A stretch of 64,000 bases of DNA, taken from the NCBI RefSeq assembly GCF_000972845.2, contig NC_040027.1:8527158-8591157 (forward strand). The letters run 5' to 3'. The notes below the pieces were generated by a model. It worked only from the letters and a program-made list of their open reading frames with translations, did no database searches and had not been told where the DNA came from. The position numbers and the translations under genes are program-made. Of this stretch, positions 25,203-37,695 are shown piece by piece; the first letter of the stretch is position 1; each line of letters starts with the position of its first letter. Source of the stretch: Larimichthys crocea (taxonomy: Eukaryota; Chordata; Actinopteri; Sciaenidae).

Positions 25203-26056
25203 ATTTGTGTTCTGAGTTTGTCAGACCCAGCCAAATTTGAATGATTACAAATATCGACGAGTTTATGAAGTGAGGTGTCAAAAATCAGGTAAAAATTAAT
25301 TCACAGCTCCAGGACTAAATGTGAATTCATCTCTGTCTCTCTGCTCAGGGCGGCCTCAGCGTGTCATCGAGCCACCCTTTAAGGACCGCCCACAAAAATC
25401 CTGAGACTGAAAACTGGGGTAAAAAAGTTTGAACCTCTAACTCCACATTTCAGAGATACATCATTCAAAGTCTTTTCAACTATTGTCCAACATATTTAAC
25501 GCGTTTTGAAAGAAATCTCTGAATTGACTTCACACAGACTTTAACCTGCCTCTGGTGTTTCCTCACTGCATGATCATGAGAACCTCAGTCTGTGTTTTCT
25601 TTTTGAAATCATCATTATTTGGGATTTGTAAAGAAACTTCAGACACGCGGTTGCTGTGACAGGTATGTAACAACGTAAGAACGAACAAGGTCACGCATGA
25701 AAGATGCAAAGACAATGCTATTGGACAATAATTAAAAATCTTCCGCAGAGCGACCTTCAGAGTTTTCTGTTCAGGGAATGACCCCTGCAGAGCACGATGT
25801 AGTACAACAGTGGGTCACAAAGAAGGGTTTTATTCAGGGACTCGCCTGTAAACTCTCACTGCTGTGTGTTGAAGTACGAGCACCAATCGAAACTAAACAA
25901 CAACACCACCCCTCAAATACCTCCCTGAAGTTTCTTTCCATGGAGACACGACTTGATTGATTCCTCAAAGCTGGAGACGTCGCCTCCCCCTCAGTGAAAA
26001 ACACCTTTCTGTTTTGGTTACATACGATCACATCTGCTGTAAATTTCCCCCAATTT

Positions 26057-26104
26057 CTCTGCCTGTCTGTCTCTCCCTCTCTCTCCTTCTCTCTCTCTCT
26101 CTCA
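26057..26104. repeat. CT-rich (polypyrimidine) tract upstream of the rgs4 promoter
   Basis: Nearly pure CT/TCTC sequence, ending about 16 bases before the rgs4 inverted CCAAT box. Such tracts often bind GAGA-like or Sp/CNBP-type factors or form triplex DNA; here that is only a possibility. Confidence 0.8.
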
Positions 26105-26120
26105 CTCCCCCGTCTTATGT

Positions 26121-26163
26121 GATTGGTCAGTTTTCTGTCATCGTGCACTCCGGAGCTATAAAA
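26121..26163 (+). promoter_or_regulatory. rgs4 core promoter: inverted CCAAT box and TATA box
   Basis: GATTGG (inverted CCAAT) at 26121-26126 within TGTGATTGG, and TATAAAA at 26157-26163. The ATG is at 26300, so transcription probably starts near 26190 with a 5' UTR of about 110 bases. The same elements with nearly the same spacing occur ahead of rgs5. Confidence 0.7.
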
Positions 26164-26299
26164 CCACTGCTGGGGGTGGAGACACCCACAGCCTAGTGTC
26201 TTATCCTGGAGAACGCTGCTGTATAAACTCTCACGCACTGTTGCTTCCTTCTCCTCATTCACAACAACACTACTGCCTTTGGATCTTTAAGGCTGCATC

Positions 26300-27958
26300 A
26301 TGTGTAAAGGACTTGCAACACTTCCAGCGACGTGCTTGAAAAGGTAAGACAGGTGGATAAAAGTGTTTTAGCTTTTTGAAAATCTTTAACTGTGTGTGCT
26401 GTTCTTTTATGATTTTTTTATATTGAGATATTGTAATTTTGAATCAGTGAATGACTTGTAAACAGTTATTTATATAGAAAAGTAGCAGTTGTTAATCACT
26501 TGGATGTTATGACCCAAATGCGTTGGACTGACTCTCCTGTCTTCTTGTCTCTGCACAGTGCCAAAGACATCAAGCACAAAATAAGCTTCTTGCTCCAGAA
26601 GCCTGAAGCCCAAACAGCAGATCAGAAGCCAGTGAAAGAGAAGACCGCCACCGCCGCCGCTGCAAAGAGGTCAGAGGAATTAATGTCTCTGCAATTTGTG
26701 AATGAATTCATAAAAACAAATGTTCACTCTTCCCTTCCTGGAATTCAAAAAAGACATCTCGACCCCATTCACACGGATCGTGATTTAATAAACAAGCTTT
26801 CCATTTCATGCACGTGAATTCATTAATTGCATTCCCATCTGGATAATCACCTCCCGTCAGCAGGTTGGCAACAATAACAATGAGCCGGACCTTTCATTCG
26901 CAGTGACATGAAACCCGTTCAGACAGTCAGAGATAAATGAAAGTGTTCAGCAGCAGCGGCAGCATCACACATACCACTCACTGCATAAAGACAAGCTGTG
27001 CATGACTCTTTTCTAACTGGGTGTAGCTATTTAATTACATCCATTAATGCTGCAGTGATGAAATCTTTAACAAGGCATCATTGGACAGATGACGCACGCT
27101 GGCGTGATTAGATTTCCTGTATTGATCAGTTAATTGGTGCAGCTGGGATGTGGAGCAAAGGGAAACGTCTGAAAGTTGGAAATACTTCTCGACATGACAG
27201 GAAGCCAGCAGGGTGCCCTCTTCACCTGTTCAACAGAGCAAATACTGCTGCGACACATAGCTGATTAAACCTCATTTACATGCACAAATGAATGGATTTT
27301 ATGCAGACTTGATGATAGATGATAAAACTCTAAATGAAACCAGATCAGATACAGCCTCAACGTGAATTTTGTGAGTCTCCGTCACCGTATAGCTTACAGA
27401 GAAATCGCAGCATGCATGTTGCAGCTTTTCTCTTTCTAAACGTCTCGTTCCATGTCTGTGCTTTCAGGGCGCCTGCTGCAGCCGAGGTGGGGAAATGGAA
27501 GGAGTCTTTCAGCCACATGATGAGCAGTGAAAGTAAGTGTTATCTTATTACTTCACAACCAATATGAAAGAAAACTGTTCAAGCTTGAAGTCGAAGACTA
27601 ATGAGATGATAATAATAATACTGACGCTGGCAGTCATTAGTTCTCCAAACAGTAATCTCGATTAAGAAGAACTCGATTAAAAAAACCAAACATCACCATT
27701 CTCATGTGACATGACAGCACTGTAATCATGGGAATATTATCAGACGAGGCCGTGACCTTCGCATTCCTCTCTATTGGTTGCCAGTAAGGTTTTTGGCGAT
27801 CTCGACAGTGACGCTTCATCTGTTACTTCACTTTTGGGAAGGCCCCAAATTTACGGTAAAACTGTAGAAGATTTGTTCACAGTGATTAATTAAGTAGGAT
27901 CACCAACCTCTGACACATTAGAGAAAGTTAAAGACGACTTGGCTGGATGCAAAGTGAG

Positions 27959-28005
<47 letters not shown>

Positions 28006-28133
28006 ATGCATTCTCATGCTCTGGTCTTCTGCTACGTGTCACTAGACACTGCTTGATGGCCCCTTAGAGAACGCTGACCAGTGCCGAGTGTGTTTGTGTC
28101 TACGTGAGTGTGATTCTCAGAGGACTTAAGCAC

Positions 28134-28169
<36 letters not shown>

Positions 28170-29731
28170 AGCAATGGCCTTGCGGGAACCAGCTGAGTCC
28201 TGACCCGCTTCATTCCATGACCTCATCGACTGACCTCCAACATCGTCCTTCCGTCTTTCCTCTCGACTCTCGTCAGCTCTCATTGGTCCCATCTTCTTCT
28301 GTTTATCTTTAGGTGGCCTCAGTGGTCTCCCTCCATCCGTCTTCTTAAGTCACAGAGGATTTTGGGACAGTTGTGCTGCAGACGTTAATCATTTTTGATA
28401 GATATGATCCTACAGAGACCCGAGCGGGTCTGTGTGTACTGTGGCTGGTTTGGTTATTGGAAAACACTTCTGTATCTCAAAAATGCAGCAATCACAACCA
28501 AAGCCAGGAACCGTGAAAGATGTTATTTTCTCTTTGGTAGATGAACAAATTTTAAGAGACCTTCTCACCCATTGCAATGGATGAGAAGCTCTCTTGCAGG
28601 TGTTGGTACCTGAAATCGACCAGTGTAACTGATTCTCTGCAGTCAGTTGAAATACCTCGGGCATGGCTGCATGATCCTAGTCTTTTAAAGGAAAAGCATT
28701 TATTACTCTGCGTTAACCCTCTGGGTCCTATCAATGCCCGAATCAATTGCTTTCACAACAAGCCCAGAGAGTTAATGATGAACATGACTCGGCCCTGCCA
28801 TTGTGTGTTACCTTAAACCTCTACACTGGGTCTTTGAGGTGCATTGGATGTTAAACAGAAACATGTTTTTTCTGCTTGCATTAGCGGGTCGCATCGTCTT
28901 CACGAGTTTCCTGAAGTCGGAGTTCAGCGAGGAGAACATGAACTTCTGGGTCGCCTGCGAAGACTACAAGAAGATCGCCCCCTCCAAGTTGGCGACCAGA
29001 GCCAAGCAGATCTGCCAGCAATACGTTGATGTGGATGCTCCTAATGAGGTATTGACTTTTATCTGTACATATAAAACATCTTGGCTTGTATGAGGAACCT
29101 GTATCCACATGTTACATCATGAAAGACGAGTCTGAGGAAGGTGATTAAAGAGAAGCTAAGAAAAGGAAGATGTTATTAATTGTGCAACACTGACTTCAGT
29201 CCACTGGGCTTCCTCTTATTGAAAACATGGAAAATCAAAAACACAAAATCAAATTGAAAGGCTGCAGAGCTTCTCCTTATAATTAAAATGTGAACAATAC
29301 TGCCAAAAACTGAAATTAGCCACTAACAAAACCAATAAAAATTCACTGAACATAAACAATAGCTCCAATAATTTAGGTTTTTAGATGTTACAGGAGCAAT
29401 AAAAGCTAATAAGCTTTTATGTTCATGGTCTTAAAATGCAGATTTTGTTTTAGTATCTTAATCTTTCCCCTTTCTTTCCTCTCAGGTAAACTTAGATGCA
29501 GCGACCAGAGAGGAAACGAAGCAGAACGTCGAGAGCGCCTGCCCGTCGTGTTTCGACGAAGCTCAGAAGATGATCTACACTTTAATGGAGAAGGACTCCT
29601 ACAGGCGCTTCCTCAACTCCAAACTGATCCAGGATCTGTGTCAGACCCAGACCACCAATTCTCAAGAGAAGAAGGAGAAGAAAAACTGTGACTTTGCGGA
29701 GAACAGGCAGGTGTTAACCGGTGGCGCCTAA
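26300..29731 (+). CDS. rgs4: regulator of G-protein signalling 4
   Basis: Five exons: 26300-26343, 26559-26669, 27468-27532, 28885-29048 and 29486-29731. All have GT-AG borders and join in frame to 209 residues (human RGS4 is 205). The N-terminus [18 protein letters not shown] closely matches RGS4, including the CL-basic-SAKD join across intron 1 that separates RGS4 from RGS5. Cys2 and Cys12, known palmitoylation sites, are present, followed by the amphipathic membrane-binding helix. The RGS domain runs from about residue 62 to 177. It has [10 protein letters not shown] (Asn91) and EVNLD (Asn130), the two Asn positions that stabilise the G-alpha switch regions, and then [10 protein letters not shown]. 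The protein speeds GTP hydrolysis by Gi/o and Gq alpha subunits at the plasma membrane. It is convergent with rgs5 downstream. Confidence 0.95.
26670..27467 (+). other. rgs4 intron 2, possible conserved regulatory sequence
   Basis: 798-base intron. Between about 26815 and 27135 it is unusually dense in homeodomain-type TAAT/ATTA cores (tgaattcattaattgcatt, ttaattacatccattaatg, cagttaattgg). This suggests an enhancer or conserved noncoding element, but only a comparison could show it. Confidence 0.3.
27963..28001. repeat. (CA)n microsatellite in rgs4 intron 3
   Basis: About 39 bases of CA, uninterrupted. Confidence 0.95.
28136..28167. repeat. second (CA)n microsatellite in rgs4 intron 3
   Basis: About 32 bases of CA, 134 bases after the first tract. 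Confidence 0.95.
29049..29485 (+). other. rgs4 intron 4
   Basis: 437-base AT-rich intron inside the RGS domain. Its position, just before the VNLD codons, is the same as in rgs5. Confidence 0.75.
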
Positions 29732-30725
29732 ACGGCGAGCGAACAGGAAAGAGTAGAGGAAGGTGCCAAAGACTGAAAATGTATGAGAAGGTAGACGCTG
29801 GTCTGGTTTGTGTCCAGTGTTTAAAGAACGGAAGAAACAGAGGTTAAGAAGGTGACTTAAAAGTTAACGTGACACATGGTCAAGCATTTATAACTTTTTT
29901 GATACTTGCTGTTAATTCTTGGAAGTCATTTAAAGTTTTGACGTGATGTCCACATTTGCCCATTTCTGTCTTCACCATCAGCTGCCGAATCACAAAAAAA
30001 GATTAAGTGACTAAATAAATATATCAGTGTACGTACAGATGTTTGCATTATGAAGTGTAGCTCCTGGTTTCACCTGCTCTTCAAGTCATAGCCAGACCCA
30101 CAACAGAAACTCTACCTAAATCTGAAGCTACCTCCACTCAACACACACCTTTAAAAACAACGCAATGTAGCGACTTCTTTATAACACAGACACCAAAAAT
30201 CAGTGAGAACTGTTAGAAGAGTAGAGGTGACTAACCTATCAGTATTAGTACATTTACTACAAGCTCCGTATGACTCATCACATGTTCATGGAAAAGCTAA
30301 AGGATACTGACGTGTTGTCGTCACTCTCTCAGCATGGCTGTGCTGTAATACAGAAGATATCCGCACCGTGCCAAACGTTGACTTTGTGTGTACTTCTAGT
30401 GAGAATTGTAAGCATGCTTCAACATCTCTGTATCGATTTTCTGTTGCATGTCGTATAATCACTTAACCGCAGCCGATTAAAGTCAAATTGTGAGTCGTTT
30501 GATTTGGACGGGTTCCCCCGCTGTTCTGTTCACATGTTTATTACTGTCATTCGTGCAGGGGGAACTTACTGGTGTGTTTATTTTCATTGAATGTATATCC
30601 GGCGGCCTTGCTCACTAAAATGTATCTTGTGATGAACTACAAACTGTATGTATATTTATTAAATAACGTCATTGTCCTATTTATATCGTCTATGACTATT
30701 CACAAATAAAATGATGTGTTGGATG
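29732..30725 (+). other. probable rgs4 3' UTR
   Basis: About 1 kb between the TAA stop and the first good poly(A) signal on the plus strand. It is AT-rich with several ATTTA/TTTATT stretches, as expected for an unstable signalling mRNA. Confidence 0.6.
30705..30710 (+). terminator. poly(A) signal of rgs4
   Basis: AATAAA followed by a GT-rich stretch (gatgtgttggatgatc), the usual downstream element. Confidence 0.6.
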
Positions 30726-30730
30726 ATCAG

Positions 30731-33699
30731 AACTCTGTGTGGTTAGTCTGAGTTTGACTAACAGTCTAACAACTCTATGAGGCTGCACTTGATCATTTTC
30801 TTTTTCTATGTCCGCATGCTGACCTGCATTTTTCCGTACTTTGCTGTTTCGAACTTGTCCAACTCTCCGAGGATCGAGGATGAATTTAGTCCATAAATCT
30901 TTTTTCCAAGAACCGGTAATGTCAAATAACATTACTCACAGAAACAGAATGTTAGTGAGTGCAAGATGCTTCTTATTAATGGTGGTGCAATAAGCCAAGA
31001 AGCTAAGTAAGCTTCTGAAGAGGTATTTTTAAGTTGGCAGAGGACGTTTTTTAACAAAAGACGGAGCCACAGTGTGATTCCACGAATGCATGCAGGCAGC
31101 TTGTTGAATAAGACTTTATTTTATTTATTTATCTTTATTTGTCCACCCGTCTGTCTAGTTTTTATTCTTGGTTGTGGAGCTGCCATTCAAGGTGCCTGTC
31201 TCGCTGTTACTGGTAATTGGTGTTTCTTGCTTAAGGGCACTTGACCTGAATAGCAGAGAGGTCAGTAATTGAACCACCAACCATGCATTAATGGGCAACA
31301 TGCCTGAGACCCAGAGTACCACTGAAAATATAGTCAGCAGTTACGCAACCATTTCATAGTAATAAAGTACTGGACAACTTGTACCAATTCATCAGTGCAT
31401 CACATAAGTCACCATGGATTTCGATTCCAGTGTGAAGCTTTACATCTCGTGGTTACACGATAATTATCTGGTAACAAAGCTTCAGATCACGAGGAAGGGA
31501 CGAGGGGACATGACATAATCACACAGTAATCATCTATAATCAGCAGATGAAGCGGTCTCTGCCATCCATCAGAGTATAACACTATTATGTAATTATCGCT
31601 GGACGACGTTCTGTGGCTGTACTTTTTGTTGAAACGTGACATCTGAACAAAAATGTAACAGACTACCTGTTTGCGGAATAATTGTTGGTTCCCATCCAGA
31701 TTTTATTGCAACATTTTGAGCATCTTTTCATCTTCACACACACACACAAACACACAGCTCAAAGGTTTACCATCCCCTCTTTTCACCAGCCAGAATGATC
31801 AGCACTCAGGTGCAGTGATTGCGGGCCGCGGGGTGTGTGCATATATGGGTGTGTCAGGTGTGTTTCCTCTTCCTGGAGCCTGGTGGCGGCGTGCATGACA
31901 GTTTCGTTTTTCGGACACGTAAATCCATCATCGGTCTGTAAGTGGCGCCTCCACGCAGCCTTACCGTGTGTAAACTGTAAACAACCTCGGCTTGCTCGCT
32001 CACTTGTTTATCATGTCATTTATTTTCCAGCGTTCACTTCAGTCTCATTTCACTTTCGACTGATGCCCAGGACGATGACTGCAGTTTTTTATATTAAAGG
32101 GGGTTATCAGTTCTCTGAACGTTACATAAATAACCCTAAAAAGGTTTTAATTTTTCTTCAGAACATTTTCATTAAAAAAAAGATTTGTTCACCTTGTTGT
32201 GGATTCAATTCACCACCATGAAGTTCAGGCTGTTTACTGTAGCTGCATTCACACTCAGCCTAACTCATGTCTTTTTATGGGCAACAGATTTTGGGCCATG
32301 ACGCCAGTTTACAGTAAATAAGCTTACTAAAATCTAATCTTCTGCCTAAATATTTACTTTCTCTTAATTCCGTCTGCCTGCTTGGCGGCTTAGGAAAGGC
32401 ACAAAAATAGAATAAACGATGCTGAGGATATAAAAATCCTCTTAAAGTGCTTGGGTTAATAATTTACCAGCACCCCCATACGGGCGCTTCAAAGCAGGAT
32501 TAGTACTCCAGGAGTTTTTCCATGCAGACCCAAAAAGGGTCGTTCTTTGAAAACCGAATCCGAACTGAATACCGCGATTCATCCTTTGCTGCTGATTTAT
32601 TCTTCGTCTGTGAGGCTGACTGCGGTTACATTTCTTTTTAGGAAAACTTCTTCAGAGAAAGAGATATGATGAATACACACACATGCATTCTAGTGTCTGT
32701 CTTATATACTGCTTTATGTCATCCTCTATATGCCTGGATTCTGCAGCTGAAACACAGGAGTCTGCAAGAAAAATAAATCCAGTGTGAATTTGTATCATGT
32801 CATCTAAAATTAATAAGTCTAGAAAATGTTGGATAACTCTGAGAGACGACCAGCAGCTTCACACTTTGGACTAGACCTACAAATGGTCACTATTTTTTGT
32901 AGTGACATTCATCATAATGATGAAAATTTCAAATATGAGATGGATTGGTGTCTAATCCAGGATTTTATTCTGACCAGGATGATGAATCCTCTGAGACAGC
33001 ATGAAGAGAAGACGTCGTTGGTATAGCAGCTTATTAAAAAACAGGATTATGTGGGTTTAGATCAAGTTTAAACTTTAAATTAAATCAGTCAATCAAGCTT
33101 TGTCTTATTAAGATGACAAAAAGTGTCTCCTTGAAGAATGATCCTTTTTATATTTTATCTTTTAAATAGGAACACTAGTTCTTCTTAACTATTAAGCTTA
33201 AAAAGCATCTTTGATATGACAAAGAAAGAAATGTTAACTTCACTCAAATAGAAATGGTAACACAATCAATAAATTGGCTAGTTCGTTCTTTTCAGATTAG
33301 AAAGATACAAAAAAACAGCAGTTATTATTTATTAACTATCACCCCATTCAAACATCCAGCACAGACACAGCAACATTGCAGCATTGATTTGAAGTCACTG
33401 TGTTCAAATATTCATTCTCTTTGCTCCACTTTGTTCTTCTCCAGCAACTCAAGTAGGCGAAAAAAGTAAAAATGAAAAAGACTCAGGTCTTATATGAAGT
33501 CTTTAAGACAGCTAAGTCACAGTGTTCCCCTGAACTAATTAACAAAACTGTCCACACAATGAATTCCACCTCTACTCCTGCTGTTCCTCCCCTCTTCCAT
33601 TTTTAAAACCTGAGACATTTCCTGAATTACTTCCCTGTCAAAACTGATAAGATCTCACCTCTCACACCCAGTTTGACGTAATCTCCTATTTTAACGTAT
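30731..33699. other. intergenic, no gene recognised
   Basis: AT-rich. The stretch near 31160-31325, with cttaagggcacttgacctg followed by a tRNA-like-tail phrase (attgaaccaccaacc), resembles a common fish dispersed repeat, but the class is uncertain. A short CA run lies at about 31737-31756. Confidence 0.4.
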
Positions 33700-34500
33700 T
33701 GAGCATCTTCGACAAACTCCAATCAGGTCTTAGATCTCTCGCGCTGCAGTGAATCTTCTCTGCTGATGGAACATAAAGACATTTCTCTCTCTCTCTCTGT
33801 CTCTGGTCCCTGTGCTATTTTAGTCCTGCTCCATCTCAGCGCAGCATTTGACACAATCGACCATGTGGTTCTTTCAAAACGCCTCGAGGATGATGTCTGT
33901 CTGTCTGTCTGTCTGCAGGGACCTCTGTTAGAAATGGTTTCCCTCTGCTCTTCATCTCTTGCTCCCATTAAATGTGGCATCCCCCAAGGCTCTATTTTAG
34001 GACAGCGTATACTTGCTTCCCCTCTGCTCTATCTTTGAAATATACAACACGTGGGTGACAGACAATTTCAGCTCCCAGACAGTGCGTGCTCACTGAAGAA
34101 CCATCCCTGTGTATGCGGTTGACTCATCCACCCCTTTCTAAACTCCAAATGGTTCAAAATGCAGCTGCCAGACTTTAAACAGGAAGAAAGAAAAGACAAC
34201 ACATCTCTCCTGTTCTGGCTCTTATCTCACTATTTGTTTTTAGAGTCCTAAATGGATTAGCTCCACAATACATTACTGACCCGCTCCCTCCATGTTCTGC
34301 CCCGCAGGCCTCAGAACAACAATCATCCCTCAGAACCAGAACCTCTTCATTCCCCCCCCTCCTCTCATATCATTTCTGGCCCTTTCTGTACCATCGCACT
34401 ATGTGTACCTGATTCTAAACCACGGCTGGCTCCTGTTGTTTTTAAGTGTGCTATTAAAACCGGCCTCGACTTCACGAACCAGAGGTTTAAAAAACAAAAC
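33700..34500 (+). mobile_element. decayed L2-type LINE reverse transcriptase
   Basis: The plus strand reads LHLSAAFDTIDHVVLSKRLE and then KCGIPQGSILG, the RT motifs around the first catalytic Asp and the PQGS block. A QMVQNAAARL-like piece follows near 34150, then FRVLNGLAPQYI near 34230. The segment with the YADD box appears deleted, and frames are broken throughout. A (GTCT)n run at about 33896-33915 interrupts it. Confidence 0.8.
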
Positions 34501-37483
34501 CTGCAGTACAATGATGAACAACTTTTCAGGGGAAAGTTGGAAATCTAGTGAGACAAGAGTATGTTTGACTTTTGGTAAGTGTATCCTCTTTTATCATCAG
34601 AATCAGCTTGATTGGTGAAGTATGTGTCCACACATACGAAGAAGTCGACTCCGGTTTTTAAGCTCTTCTTGCATAGAGAACAAATACGACCACGAAGCTG
34701 AACCAAGGACAACGGAAAGTGAGCAAAGAGCTGCTGTACATTCAAATGTATGCTGAATAAATGCATACATATTAAAAAAGCAATAAAAAGTCAAGTCTAA
34801 TAAAAATTATGCAAATATGATTCTCATTTTTTATTAAATTCCAAGTCTGTGCTGAAATTATGTCGCCACCGTATCTAAACTTGGACATCGTATACTCCAA
34901 AGGACTTTTTCATATTAGGACGAGGCCTCATGCCGACAGTGAGAAATGTAACAGACAGTCGTAATTATTGTAATTATTACTGCAAACAACTCAAGTACCC
35001 ACTCCACACAGATATAAAGAAAGGTGAAACACTTGAGCTCACAGAGTTCCCGTCCATCTGTTCCTAAATCAAACGTCCACCCACACATTTCCGTCAAACA
35101 AGCACAGTCTGATGAACGATACGTGTGAACTTTGTTGTTGTCGAAGGAACTGATCTGAATGAGTGATGAACGTATACGTGTTTTAAAAAAATGGTTGAAT
35201 GAAAAAAAAATTGGTCTTAAATCAGGGTTGCAGATTAAAAAAGGACAAATATGGGAGTTTCAAAGTAAGTAATTATGATTATAATACTTTACAACCAATT
35301 AAAGTTGGTATTAAATTCAGACCATAAAAACCAGAGCAGCAAGTCTGCAAGCGTCACTTTAATATAAGATTGGATACTGTAGCCTATATTATAGTTTTGC
35401 ACACAAACCTCCTCATTTCACATTCCAGTGGGGTCGAGGCTCTTATTTCCCACCTCAGGCCTTGAATTCATGAGTGCTGCCATGCCAGCACCTGGACTGG
35501 TTGTGGATTCGACATAGAAATAGGCCTAAACAGTGTTGACCTCTCAGTATTCCTATTTTAGCCCCTTCGACATCGTTTCCGACACGTCACGCAAAGAAAA
35601 ATGAACAGTTATAGTTTAGTGTAACGTGTGCTATGAGCTCTAAACACATGCCCGGTATATCCTTGTGTGTAGTGTTGTGTGGTATGAAAGTCCAGGTGTG
35701 TGGCTGCTGCCGACGCCTGATTGGCTTCCGCTGAAGGAGGCGTGGTCACCTGACTCGGGCCTTACCTGGAAGCCCGGAGGTCCAGGATTGGAGCGGCACC
35801 TTCCTCCGACCCGCCAATCGCCCTTTGTTCCTTTAGTTTACCTCACCGCTCGTTTGTTCAATTAACCCAAAATTTGGTTGGATAAATAACTCTGTTTACA
35901 CGTTAACACCTGGTTTTATGTTACTTCCTTTCACCCGTTAAGGGTCTAAACAAAATAATAACAGGAATGTGCTCAGGTATTTGTTTATGAACCAAAGAAG
36001 TAGACAACTTGAAACTTTGACCTGAAGATGGAGCTAGATGAAAAGTCAGAGGATCATTAAAGTGATTACAGTTCATCCTGAGGAGGGAACATGATTCTGT
36101 TCAGTCCATTCGACAATCAAGCTAAAAACCATAAACTCACAGTGGTGCTCGAAGGAAGAGAGACCGTCAGAGTCAGCAGGACGCATCATTTAGGAGCCGT
36201 CTTAGTTCCAGCAGACTGAGATATTTCACAGGATAAGTGACAGATCGGACACGCTGGAGGCGCTTTAGGAGAAGTCAGAGGTTCAGCAAAGTCATAAGGA
36301 TTCATTATCTGAGAGAAGTGTCTGTACAAATGTTCATGGCAATCCCTCCTCCAGTTCAGAGACAACATGACTTCAGTCACAACAAAACCCTCATTAATAA
36401 AACCCCCATAAATTGTGTTAATGTTCCGTCCCAGCTTTCTGCCTGTCTTAATAACTGAACTTTCAGTTGAAACATAATTATGAGATTTCCAGCCGTTGAT
36501 TAGGTACGACTCTACAGCACATTACATTTCAGTTTTGGCAATAAAGAATCGTTTACAGCCTCTCATGTAGGGATTATATTAAACAAGCCTTGTGTCTGTG
36601 TGCTCTTCTCCGCCTGGGGCTGTAACACTTGCCACAGTCTGTTCAGGCTCAGGCCTGATCCGAGCTTCATTCTGCCGTAACCTGCTTATTGCTGGATGTT
36701 CCTTCCTAACGCCAAGCAGCTGTGGGGGCTGCTAATTAAAACCTGACAGGATGACCTGGTGCCCTAATGTGATCATGCATGCAAGAGAGCACGTACAAGC
36801 CGAGGCGAGCACGCGGGAAGCCAGTTATCTCTGCTACTGCGCGGGTACGCGCATACGCTCAGCACATACATCCATCCCCGGGGCTGCATGTCTGGACCTC
36901 TGGTTTATTGTCTGGAGAAGTTTGCATAATAAACACTGCAGGGCTGGAGGGATTCATCTCACTGTGGTGTCTTTTCTTTTTGTCTCATGTTGTGTTTATG
37001 TTCCTGCTGGTGCTGACATGCGTCTAAGCTTAAATAACAAGTTTATGACAGCCATGTGACATGTTTTGACAGGTGAGTGTGTGCACTGATAATACTTTCA
37101 TCGAGCATTAATGGGAAAAACTTTACTGGCAAAAACAAAGTTCATACTTGGAGGTGAAAGTATTCTTATGTGTGCTGCTCTTAAACAGCTGACTGTCAGC
37201 TCTCAACAAGGAAATAAACAAAAGGCAATCTGGACTGGTGTTCTATTTGCCTGATTTCTTGGGCAGCACAGACATGGCAGAAGGTAGATAAACATAAAAA
37301 GTCCATGTTGGCTTGTGCATCATAAATGGACAAGGCTTTAAATACAGAGTGGCACAGGATTAAGTGTGGAAGCACAAGCCCGAGGATTAAAAGAACAAAC
37401 CGGTGCAAGGTTGCAACGAGATTAAAAAATAAAATAAAAGGGCAGGTACCAAATAATTCTTCTTTTCTTGGACACAAAAGATG
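34501..37483. other. intergenic, no gene recognised
   Basis: Mostly AT-rich. The segment at about 35690-35850 is clearly more GC-rich and open for 66 residues, but matches no family I know; it may be part of a transposon. Upstream and downstream nothing is recognised. Confidence 0.4.
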
Positions 37484-37695
37484 CAGCTGTGGCTCAGGAG
37501 GTAGAGCAGGTCCTACGATCAGATGATCAGCGGTTTGATCCCCGGCTCCTCCAGTCTGCATGTCGACGTGTCCTTGGTTAGGTCCTAAAACTGATGAGCA
37601 GTTGGCACTTTGCATGGCAGCCACCAGTGTGTGAATGGGTGAATGAGATGTCGTGCACAGTCCATTAACCACTTGTTGAATGGGATGCTTCCCCT
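37484..37695 (+). mobile_element. tRNA-headed SINE-like element
   Basis: A TGGCTCAGGAGG A-box at 37490-37501 and a GGTTTGATCC B-box at 37532-37541 give a Pol III internal promoter at tRNA-like spacing. A body follows with phrases such as tccagtctgcatgtcgacgt and gtgaatgggtgaatgaga, common in fish repeats. The head is too degenerate to be a working tRNA. Confidence 0.6.

Larger units (their letters stand above)
27533..28884 (+). other. rgs4 intron 3
   Basis: 1,352-base intron holding two separate (CA)n microsatellites and otherwise ordinary AT-rich sequence. Confidence 0.7.

Noticed and set aside
25834..26262. 142-codon open frame antisense to the rgs4 promoter
   Set aside because: Includes the translation of the CT-rich tract (Arg-Glu repeats) and overlaps the promoter; not a plausible protein.
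27963..28167. CRISPR-like regular repeats at the two CA tracts in rgs4 intron 3
   Set aside because: They are ordinary dinucleotide microsatellites in a vertebrate intron.
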